Assembly (NCBI GenBank): GCA_049585795.1
Contig: JBAVAQ010000012.1
Span: 1-64,000, forward strand
Source of the DNA: JABDBE01 sp049585795
Lineage (GTDB): Bacteria > Acidobacteriota > Terriglobia > Terriglobales > Acidobacteriaceae
Direction: 5' to 3'
DNA length: 64,000 nt
Shown here: one piece after another, positions 8,314 to 15,186 of the stretch
Numbering within the stretch: the stretch's first letter is position 1
Layout of the letters: every line of letters begins with the position of its first letter
Notes under the pieces: model-generated
Databases searched by the model: none
Seen by the model: only the letters and a program-made list of their open reading frames with translations
What the model was told of the DNA's origin: nothing
Position numbers and translations under genes: made by a program

Positions 8314-10233
8314 CTACGCGCTTATCGGCACCTGCGGCTGCCTGAAGGGCGAAGACAAGGCAGGCGCTTCTAAAAGCCCGCGTGCGGCCAAGTCTCGTAG
8401 CCAGTATTCCAGCGAAATTGTCCACAGCACCCGTACCATCGAAACAAGCTTCCCAGCACGGGCGTCGCAGATCGTCTTCAGCAGTTGAGCCTCATCAATG
8501 TATCCGAGGCTTGAGCTGAGAGGGGTCTGATAGATGTTTTGCAGCTCATCCCAGGATTTCTCCAAAATGAGCATGGATGTGCGTTCTCCCACTTGTTTTG
8601 TGCGACGGGACAGGATTTCCTGCGGCACGATGCCAGCAAGGGAGCGCCGCATCAGGGAGCGTCTTTCGCCAGGTCGCAGCAACTGATCGGCCCGTATCGA
8701 GAGGAGGAACTCGATCAGGGTCTGATCGAGGAAGGGGTAACGAGCTTCTTCCAACGCGTCGGCCGGAGGCGTAAGTTTGGCCAAATTGTTCGCCATCATT
8801 TGGACTCCGCTGATGTAAGCGCGGCGAGTTGGCAACCAGAGTCCGAAGTGCTCGTCGATATCCAACTGCCGAATCGCCAGCCCGGTGCGCCTTGCAAAGT
8901 CTTTCCTGATCCAGGGCTCGATCTTAGCCTCCTTGACAAAATACTGGCCTAAGGAAGCAGGCACTACATCGATTGCGGACTGCCACAAAAGTTGAATCCA
9001 AGGCCGCCGCTTGACCAGACTCCAAGCCATGAGTTGTTTTGCCAGGCTGACGAACTTAAATTGAATGATGAGATCTGCCAAATGCGCACGTGGATCGGGC
9101 ACCCCCCCCGTGAACTCATCGCCGCCGATGCCTGAGAGGACCGCCCGGTACCTTCCACCGCGGACGGCATCTGCGCGCTCGGTGTCAAGCTTCTGTCCAA
9201 AGCCGAGGGCTCCGGGCAGAGGGCAAAACTCTGTGCATGCAAGCGAATCTCGGGAAGTCCCGAGTCTGCTGCCATCAATGTGGATGCCCGCCCGTCCGCG
9301 CTTCGCCTCGACCTTCTGAAAGTAAGTCCAGTCGTCACCGCCAGGCTCGGATTTGTCGTAATAAGAGAGGGTGTCAAGGCGAGGCGTTTCCGCGCCCTCT
9401 TTCGCCAGAATGTCGTCGGCCATGCAGACAATAGAAGAAGAGTCCAAGCCACCGCTCAATTCGGCGAGCACCGGCGAATCCGAGCGCAACCTGCGTTGCA
9501 CGGATTGCCGGAAGACGTGGCGGAAGTGCTCTTCATATTCCGCGTCCGTCTTGTATCGGATGCGCGATGTCGAACTGAAGCGCCAGAAGCGTTCGATGAC
9601 GACCTTACCATTCCGAACTCGAACGAATTGCCCAGGTGGCACTTCGCGGATTTCACGATACGGGGTCAGTTGGGCATCGGGGTTGTGCGCCAAGTATCCA
9701 GCGATGTAATCATCATCAATGTGAAACTTGTCGTTCGAGGGCAGCACCAGCGAACTGAGGTCCGTGGACCAGAAGATTCGGCCTTTCTTTAGGTAGTAGA
9801 AAATATGCCGGATGGCCATGTAGTCAGCGGCGAAAAAGAGCTCGTGCTGCTCGGGTTTCCATATGGAGACTGCCCAATCGCCGATGAGACGACGGAAGCA
9901 GTCGGTCTCCCAGCGATCGAAGGCGGCGGCAATGATGTCGACGTCGGTCGGGTTGGCTTCGAGATCGCTGCGAAGATCCGCAATCAGCGCATGCCGATTG
10001 TCGAGGCGGCCGTCCCAAGTGAGGATCAAGCCCCCGTGCGAGAAGTACGGTTGTTTCTCACGGCGTGACTCGGCCGTTGTGTGGAAAGGACGATACAGAA
10101 GCGCAACGGAACCGTCCACGTAGTGCGATTCTCCGTCCGGACCTTGCTGCTTCAAGAATCGGCTGATATCGTCGATCTGTTTCGAGTCGACTGGCCTGCC
10201 GTCGAAATTCCAAACGCCCGCTTGCACGCTCAT
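8314..10233 (-). CDS. Asparagine-synthetase-like lasso macrolactam synthetase (C protein)
   Basis: 639 residues. The N-terminal half resembles the class II glutaminase domain of asparagine synthetases but starts M-S-V and lacks the catalytic Cys2, as is common in lasso cyclases. The C-terminal half has the ATP-pyrophosphatase signature SGGLDSSS (in LAELSGGLDSSSIVCMADD), plus GIGGDEFTGG. Lasso C proteins adenylate the Asp/Glu side chain of the core and join it to the new N-terminal amine while the tail is threaded. The gene follows B2 by 13 bp and precedes the precursor A1, so it is part of the operon. An ordinary asparagine synthetase B is less likely given the missing Cys2 and the context. 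Confidence 0.9.
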   Translation of the reverse strand: MSVQAGVWNFDGRPVDSKQIDDISRFLKQQGPDGESHYVDGSVALLYRPFHTTAESRREKQPYFSHGGLILTWDGRLDNRHALIADLRSDLEANPTDVDIIAAAFDRWETDCFRRLIGDWAVSIWKPEQHELFFAADYMAIRHIFYYLKKGRIFWSTDLSSLVLPSNDKFHIDDDYIAGYLAHNPDAQLTPYREIREVPPGQFVRVRNGKVVIERFWRFSSTSRIRYKTDAEYEEHFRHVFRQSVQRRLRSDSPVLAELSGGLDSSSIVCMADDILAKEGAETPRLDTLSYYDKSEPGGDDWTYFQKVEAKRGRAGIHIDGSRLGTSRDSLACTEFCPLPGALGFGQKLDTERADAVRGGRYRAVLSGIGGDEFTGGVPDPRAHLADLIIQFKFVSLAKQLMAWSLVKRRPWIQLLWQSAIDVVPASLGQYFVKEAKIEPWIRKDFARRTGLAIRQLDIDEHFGLWLPTRRAYISGVQMMANNLAKLTPPADALEEARYPFLDQTLIEFLLSIRADQLLRPGERRSLMRRSLAGIVPQEILSRRTKQVGERTSMLILEKSWDELQNIYQTPLSSSLGYIDEAQLLKTICDARAGKLVSMVRVLWTISLEYWLRDLAARGLLEAPALSSPFRQPQVPISA

Positions 10234-10246
10234 TCCGATCTCCTAA

Positions 10247-10615
10247 CTAACAGCGATCCCAGACGGCATAAGTCGCTTGGACATTGGATCTCTCGTTGAT
10301 TGCCCGCCCGTCGACTTCCACCCAGGCATGGGCCTTAAATGGGAGTTTCTGTGCGCCCAGGACCATGTGGGCAAGAATTCCCTTCTTCCTGAGCAAATAG
10401 GTAGTGACGAAGGTGCACTGCAGGCAAAGAACCTGCTTCGGGTACCAGATGCAGGCATAGTTGACGGCCTTGCAGACGCGGTCGATGGCGTCATCATCCG
10501 GAGGCCTGCGCGCCACCGTCCAGCGCTTGACCATCTTGTGGATCCTCCCGAAGGTCGAGAAAGTACACAGAACGTCGTAGGCGATTAACATCAACAGCGC
10601 TTGGAAGAACAACAT
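10247..10615 (-). CDS. Lasso peptide B2 leader peptidase (transglutaminase-like)
   Basis: 122 residues, matching the short B2 form of McjB-like proteins. The papain/transglutaminase-fold triad is visible: Cys in LCLQCTFVTTYLL, His in FKAHAWVEVDG and Asp in VDG, with the intervening G-x-x-AHMVLGAQKLPF strand typical of the family. B2 cleaves the precursor leader just before the core, once the RRE protein B1 has bound the leader. The start ATG overlaps the stop of the upstream oligopeptidase gene (TGATG), indicating translational coupling. The RRE half is encoded separately at 14318-14665 instead of being fused. Confidence 0.88.
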   Translation of the reverse strand: MLFFQALLMLIAYDVLCTFSTFGRIHKMVKRWTVARRPPDDDAIDRVCKAVNYACIWYPKQVLCLQCTFVTTYLLRKKGILAHMVLGAQKLPFKAHAWVEVDGRAINERSNVQATYAVWDRC

Positions 10616-12678
10616 CAGAATGACCTCCTGTGCTGAAGGTGAATTCCGAGTTCGTAGCAGATGAAGGCAAGCCTGTCGGTGACAGCCTTGATCTTGGCCG
10701 ACAAAGGCTGAACCGGCGTGTGTCCCCAGTCTGGTTTGTAATCGAGCAGGATGGGCAACTCTGAGCGATTTGCTGCTTGCAGACGAGCTGCCATTTTCCG
10801 GGCATGCATCGGGTTGCAGCGGGTGTCCGCGTCACCCGAAATGAGCAGGACAGCGGGATAGTCCGCACCGTCTCGGACGCGATGGTAGGGTGAATAGCTG
10901 AGGAGGGAGTGGAAGTCCCGCTCATCATCGGGTGACCCATATTCATCTGCCCATCCCGCTGCGAAATCGAAGAGGTGGTACCTCGTCATGTCGAGCAGGG
11001 GTCCGAGGCAGATGGCGGCGCGGAAAAGGTCGGGGCGTTGGGTGATCGCGGCGCCGACCAGTAGGCCGGCATTGGAGCCGCCACCAGTCGCGATACGGCC
11101 ACGAGCGGAGCGGCCTTGCGACAGTAGCCATTCGGCGCCGGCTATAAAGTCGTCAAAAGAGTTTTGGCGATTCTCGCGCTTGCCGGCCACATGCCACTGT
11201 TCACCAAGTTCGGAGCCGCCCCGCAGGGCGGGAACGGCGAAGAGGAAGCCTTGCTCCATCAAAAAGGTGGCAAATGCGGTGAATCGAGGTGTTACACAAC
11301 TGCCGAATCCACCGTAGCCGGTCAGAAAGGTGGGCAGCGGACTGGAGTGGATGAGATCCTTTCGCGCGGTGAGGAGGAGAGGAATCAGTGTCCCGTCTTT
11401 GGACGGGTAAACGACTTCTTCGACGGCAAACAGCGAAGGATCGAACGGAATCCTCGTCTTATCCCAAATGGATTCCTTCTCCTCGTGCGTATCATGGCAG
11501 TACAGCACTGACGGATCGGTCATGGACGTGTATCGATAAAAGAGATCCGTCCCTGAGTAGGTTGAATTCAGCAGATCGACGGTTCCATGCACGGAAGGAA
11601 GAAGATCCTTCTTCTGCCCGCCATCCAGGTTGAACCTTTCCACCCGAGTGGAGAAGCGATCCGTGCGAGTGACAAAGATCTGCTCGCCAGCAACGGCGAA
11701 CTGTTGAATACGCTGGTGAGACTCTGGGACTACGTCGCGCCATTGAGCCGGGTCGGCATTCGCCAACCCAATGCGGACGATCCGGAAATTTGGCGCAGCA
11801 ACGTCGGTGTAAGCGAATAGCTGATCCCGCACAAAGAACAGCGTGAAATGTCCGTCGATGTTTTCAAGGAGAAGTGTCGGTACAGCTCCTGGTTCCATTC
11901 TGTGGAGATACATCGATGTTCGAGGACATGTCCCGGTGGAATATACGACATAAGCCAACAGCTTGGTCTCGGGCGAGTCGAGAATTCCGAGGAACACGTC
12001 CGGCTTGTCGCCGGCAACGAACACCTCTTCGTCTTGGGACCGTTCGGTGCCAAAGCGATGCCAAAATGCAGCCTTGTAGTGTGGCTGCCGATCGTGCGCT
12101 TCGCGATGCGAGTAGTAGAAACCGGAGGCGTCTGGATCAAAGGCAAGTCCAGTGCAAAAGCCATCGGGGAGCCGGTCCGGAAGGACAACATTCTTGTCGA
12201 CATCCAGAATTTCCAGCGCCGCGTGATCAGTGCCACCTTGGCGGAGGGAGTAGGCCAGAAAGCGACCATCGTGAGAGATGGCGGCAATGCTGACGGCTGT
12301 CGAAGGACCCGTAGCGCGTAGATTTGGATCAACGAGAATACGCTCCTCTCCGAGGAGTCCCTCTTTCATCACAATCGAATGCTGCTCGCTATTTTGTCGG
12401 CGCTTCAGAAAGAAGTATCGGGCGCCGACTTTCCACGGGTCGGAAATCACATCCTTGCCCGTTAGCAACTCCTCAACGCGCTTTCGAATACGTTCACGTC
12501 TGGGGATGGCATCGAGATACGCACGGGTGTATGCGGTCTGTTCCTCAATCCATTTTCGGGTTCGCGGCGAGTTCTGATCTTCCAGCCAGCGATAGGGATC
12601 TGTGACCTCAACGCCGTGAAGGACTTCAGTAACGGGTTCCACCTGGGTTGGCGGGGGTGCGGCTACTGCAGGAGGCAT
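10615..12678 (-). CDS. Prolyl oligopeptidase, S9A family, within the lasso operon
   Basis: 687 residues, normal for prolyl oligopeptidase. The N-terminal segment has VTDPYRWLEDQNSPRTRKWIEEQ, the classic start of the family; a seven-bladed propeller follows, then the hydrolase domain with the nucleophile in GGGSNAGLL, Asp in ISGDADTRCNP and His in KPDWGHTPV, so the catalytic triad is complete. No signal peptide is seen and the enzyme is probably cytoplasmic; it cuts short peptides after proline. It is the first gene of the operon and overlaps B2. It is clearly different from the exported S9 enzyme at 5333-7741. Possible roles are turnover of released leader peptide or of linearised, Pro-containing product; the precursor cores contain several Pro. 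The specific role is inference. Confidence 0.88.
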   Translation of the reverse strand: MPPAVAAPPPTQVEPVTEVLHGVEVTDPYRWLEDQNSPRTRKWIEEQTAYTRAYLDAIPRRERIRKRVEELLTGKDVISDPWKVGARYFFLKRRQNSEQHSIVMKEGLLGEERILVDPNLRATGPSTAVSIAAISHDGRFLAYSLRQGGTDHAALEILDVDKNVVLPDRLPDGFCTGLAFDPDASGFYYSHREAHDRQPHYKAAFWHRFGTERSQDEEVFVAGDKPDVFLGILDSPETKLLAYVVYSTGTCPRTSMYLHRMEPGAVPTLLLENIDGHFTLFFVRDQLFAYTDVAAPNFRIVRIGLANADPAQWRDVVPESHQRIQQFAVAGEQIFVTRTDRFSTRVERFNLDGGQKKDLLPSVHGTVDLLNSTYSGTDLFYRYTSMTDPSVLYCHDTHEEKESIWDKTRIPFDPSLFAVEEVVYPSKDGTLIPLLLTARKDLIHSSPLPTFLTGYGGFGSCVTPRFTAFATFLMEQGFLFAVPALRGGSELGEQWHVAGKRENRQNSFDDFIAGAEWLLSQGRSARGRIATGGGSNAGLLVGAAITQRPDLFRAAICLGPLLDMTRYHLFDFAAGWADEYGSPDDERDFHSLLSYSPYHRVRDGADYPAVLLISGDADTRCNPMHARKMAARLQAANRSELPILLDYKPDWGHTPVQPLSAKIKAVTDRLAFICYELGIHLQHRRSF

Positions 12679-12810
12679 GTGCTACCTTCCAGAACGTGCT
12701 GGTCGACTGAGGTGGCAGTTTGGGAACTTGGGATCTATCCCCAGATGTAGAGTTAAGCGATGAGTGCACCGTACATCCACAGCCGACCCGCTTTGAAAAC
12801 TTTTTTTTCA

Positions 12811-12826
12811 TGCACGAAATCGTGCA
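12811..12826. promoter_or_regulatory. Operator dyad site 1 (TGCACGAAATCGTGCA)
   Basis: Perfect 7-bp inverted repeat (TGCACGA / TCGTGCA) with AA in the centre, 132 bp upstream of the oligopeptidase start. On the minus strand it is followed by TGAAAAAAAAGTTTTC, a context also seen at the site at 14757. It is one of four near-identical copies, all confined to the two divergent intergenic regions of the lasso locus. Confidence 0.75.
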
Positions 12827-12998
12827 GCTTGTCCTTGGATTGAACCATCTCGGTTCGTCGCACATGGTTTGTAGTGCGAGTTCGGAACGTGATGAGCGGA
12901 AGGAAGTTGAAAGTCGAGTTGGTGAAACTTGATGCCGGTTAGCAGCCCTGGAACTACAATTGGGGACCCGCAGGGACGGCCTGAGTTTGGCCATCGCG

Positions 12999-13014
12999 TG
13001 CACGAAATCGTGCA
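12999..13014. promoter_or_regulatory. Operator dyad site 2 (TGCACGAAATCGTGCA)
   Basis: Second exact copy of the 16-bp dyad, with its left edge 188 bp from site 1. Flanks read GCG before and GGAA after, matching the GCG context of the site at 14945. It lies on the regulator-gene side of the divergent region. Confidence 0.75.
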
Positions 13015-13153
13015 GGAATGCTGCTTCGTGCCGTCGGGAGCCAACCTAGCGCTCAATTCATAGCATTTGAGTAGTTACTCGAAACAAATGGGTTTTCAAC
13101 ACCACCGGCGTTTCCCAAACGCATTGGTCGAGTTGCCCTATTACTCTCCCGTG

Positions 13154-13173
13154 TTGTTCTGCTTTCCGAACAA
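13154..13173. promoter_or_regulatory. GTTC...GAAC dyad, copy 1
   Basis: TTGTTC and GAACAA form a 6-bp inverted repeat with an 8-base spacer, followed by AAC-TAAGA. A related dyad occurs at 13266-13287. Both lie upstream of the HTH regulator gene and straddle a candidate promoter, so autoregulation is possible. Confidence 0.4.
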
Positions 13174-13187
13174 AACTAAGATTGTTG

Positions 13188-13215
13188 TTGACGTAAGCAG
13201 TCGTGCCTATATACT
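13188..13215 (+). promoter_or_regulatory. Candidate sigma-70 promoter (TTGACG-16-TATACT)
   Basis: TTGACG at 13188-13193 and TATACT at 13210-13215 with a 16-bp spacer, reading toward the HTH regulator. It would give a leader of about 300 bases. The two GTTC/GAAC dyads sit on either side. Assigned by consensus match only. Confidence 0.4.
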
Positions 13216-13265
13216 CAGGCGAAAATGGGGTTCTTTATACCTGCCCGCGGTATTGGTTCGCAGTA

Positions 13266-13287
13266 TTTTGTTCATAGTGGAACAAAA
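13266..13287. promoter_or_regulatory. TTTTGTTC...GAACAAAA dyad, copy 2
   Basis: Perfect 8-bp inverted repeat with a 6-base spacer (ATAGTG). Its right arm is followed by CGAAGA, similar to the flank of the copy at 13154-13173. It lies about 50 bp downstream of the candidate promoter, a position that would suit repression. Confidence 0.45.
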
Positions 13288-13522
13288 CGAAGAAAACTTT
13301 CTGCGAGCTATGGTGTTGTACGAGTAAAGTGGGCGAAAGGACATTGCCGCCCAAACAAGTCGGCCGTGGAGTTGAACATAATCTGATAGGACGCACAGAT
13401 GGGCTGATGCCAAGCGGCATCCCGAGGGGGCCTTCTGCGACACTTCCCGAGGAACGCGCTTTTATCGACTAGCAAGTGCAGACTTCCAAAACCAAGTCTG
13501 TTCTGCGGCGGGAGTAGTAGTC

Positions 13523-14290
13523 ATGACGAGCCCGGGGGAATGGCTTCGAGGGCTTCGGGAAGAACTTCACCTCACGCGCATTGCGGTCGAGCGCCTCACC
13601 AGCGAGATCGCGCGCAGCGCCAACGATGAGCGCTATCGGATTCGACGCGGGCGACTCGCCGACATGGAAGACGACAAGGCCGCGCCGGACATTTTCGAGG
13701 CTCAGAGCCTTAGCAAATGCTACAAGGTAACCTATCCCGCGATCTTGCAGGCCTTCGGCGTGAGACTGGAAGACTCCCAGAATCTGCCGCAGGGCCCGGC
13801 ACACACCGACGAGACCACAAAACAGTGGTCCTTCGCTGACACGGATCGTCCGTTTTCCCTCACATTTCAGAGCAACATCAGCTTCGACAAGACGCGGCTG
13901 GTAACCGAGAGCGCGGAAGAACTGGGAGTGCCCGCAATTGTGCGCCAGCGCTTGGATGCAGGTCAGTTTCGACTGGGCATCATCGGCTTGAATGACGACA
14001 CCATGGACGATCTCGTTCCAGGCGGTTCCGTGGTCGTGATTGACAAATCGCATAACACGGTCGAAGTGCGCGACTGGAAAACCATTCAAGAACGGCCGAT
14101 CTACTTTGTATGGCACGAAGACGGCTATAGTTGCTCCTGGTGCAACGTCGTACGGGACACCTTGTTCATCGTGCCTTATCCGACTTCGCGCCGGTCGGTG
14201 ATGATTTTCAAGATGCCGCGCGCCGCAACCATTATTGGTCGGATTATTCACGTGTGGCCCCCTTTGATCATCGAAAGGACACCAGCGTAA
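13523..14290 (+). CDS. Regulator with N-terminal HTH-like domain and S24-like C-terminal domain
   Basis: 255 residues. The first 80 residues (GEWLRGLREELHLTRIAV... LSKCYKVTYPAILQAFGV) look like a modified XRE-type helix-turn-helix. The C-terminal half (LGIIGLNDDTMDDLVPGG, SVVVIDKS, then strand-rich sequence to IIGRIIHVWPPL) has the layout of LexA/CI S24 domains. The motif that normally holds the nucleophile (GDSM) here reads NDDTM, so self-cleavage seems lost and the fold may serve dimerisation or ligand sensing. The ATG follows GCGGGAG. The gene sits between the two dyad-bearing intergenic regions of the lasso locus and is the obvious candidate to bind them. It converges on the PqqD-like gene. 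Confidence 0.65.
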   Translation: MTSPGEWLRGLREELHLTRIAVERLTSEIARSANDERYRIRRGRLADMEDDKAAPDIFEAQSLSKCYKVTYPAILQAFGVRLEDSQNLPQGPAHTDETTKQWSFADTDRPFSLTFQSNISFDKTRLVTESAEELGVPAIVRQRLDAGQFRLGIIGLNDDTMDDLVPGGSVVVIDKSHNTVEVRDWKTIQERPIYFVWHEDGYSCSWCNVVRDTLFIVPYPTSRRSVMIFKMPRAATIIGRIIHVWPPLIIERTPA

Positions 14291-14317
14291 ACCAACCACC
14301 GAGCATGTTCTAATGGG

Positions 14318-14665
14318 TTACGCGTGTTGTCTTGACCACGGGAAAATCCTGGTCAACCACGATCGCGTAACCACCGTGTGGCCGGGCCGACGAATCAAGC
14401 GCTTCGCTTCGAGCGATTGAAGGAATTCAGCCACATCAGAACGAAGCTGGGATGGGGGAACCGCGAAATCCTGAGCCAGCGCGCCTACGATCTGATCGTA
14501 GGGATAGCGCTTTTTCAGCAATTCCCAAATCTTCAGTCCGACGGGATTGAGGCTGAAGCAAATCCCCTGCTCAATGTCCAAGAGGACGGCTCCGTCCTCG
14601 GAAGCAGTCTCCCGGACGCCCGGTGCAATCACGATGTCGTCGGTAGTAATGATCGGATCCTCCAT
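14318..14665 (-). CDS. PqqD-like leader-recognition protein (lasso B1, RRE)
   Basis: 115 residues from the ATG at 14665, preceded by GGGGGGAG; a longer frame from 14707 lacks family-like sequence. The sequence VIAPGVRETASEDGAVLLDIEQGICFSLNPVGLKIWELL, then a helical half with LAQDFAVPPSQLRSDVAEFLQSL, is the standard PqqD/RiPP recognition element: a winged three-stranded sheet plus three helices. In lasso systems this protein binds the YxxP part of the leader and delivers the precursor to B2 and C. It is separated from the rest of the operon by the regulator gene and has its own upstream region with a dyad 92 bp before its start. Confidence 0.88.
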   Translation of the reverse strand: MEDPIITTDDIVIAPGVRETASEDGAVLLDIEQGICFSLNPVGLKIWELLKKRYPYDQIVGALAQDFAVPPSQLRSDVAEFLQSLEAKRLIRRPGHTVVTRSWLTRIFPWSRQHA

Positions 14666-14756
14666 AGCTCCCCCCGGTGGACTCTTAGTGTTGTTCAGGC
14701 CGAACATCGGGTAAATATGCCTCTTTACGTGAGCATCTGCGAGAAAACTTTTTTGC

Positions 14757-14772
14757 TGCAGGAATTCGTGCA
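14757..14772. promoter_or_regulatory. Operator dyad site 3 (TGCAGGAATTCGTGCA)
   Basis: Variant of the dyad, with TGCAGGA/TCGTGCA arms. The preceding plus-strand context GAAAACTTTTTT is shared with site 1. It lies 91 bp upstream of the PqqD-like gene. Confidence 0.72.
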
Positions 14773-14944
14773 GACGAGATTTCGTAGCGACCTTCGTATA
14801 TCAAGCAACAGGCAGCTTGGATCAGTAACTCTAAGTTCTTGGGCCGATTGAGATTCACTTCGCCGAACTTCCCGCCTTAAAACTTGAGAGATTGGTTCCC
14901 GCTATTCACACTGACGCACGCGGGTTGGACAGTTCTCGAATGCG

Positions 14945-14960
14945 TGCAGGAATTCGTGCA
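14945..14960. promoter_or_regulatory. Operator dyad site 4 (TGCAGGAATTCGTGCA)
   Basis: Exact copy of site 3, left edges 188 bp apart, the same spacing as between sites 1 and 2. Preceded by GCG like site 2. It lies 226 bp upstream of the ABC exporter start. Confidence 0.72.
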
Positions 14961-15186
14961 CGACGGCGGCGGCAGCGGCCAGACAGTTGCGTCATTTCTA
15001 TAGCTGGATTCGAACGGCCGCTGCTCCTTACTCCCTGAGATACAGCTGGTTACGGGTGCGCGAAGGTGCCGGACCTGAGGCATGTGCGCCGACCTCCACG
15101 CCGAAATTGCGGCAGCGAAAAAATATCTGTTCAGTTTCTTCCGAGTTGCGCTAGGTAATCACTGTGTGGAGCGAAGAGGGAAATCT

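Noticed and set aside
8314..10233. Ordinary asparagine synthetase
   Set aside because: Cys2 of the glutaminase site is missing and the gene is in an operon with B2 and precursor genes.
13067..13327. Plus-strand 86-codon frame upstream of the regulator
   Set aside because: It covers the dyads and promoter candidate, has no ribosome-binding site and no family-like sequence.
14757..14960. Origin or phage attachment site as explanation of the 16-bp dyads
   Set aside because: They are limited to promoter regions of the lasso locus and come as equally spaced pairs, which fits operators better.
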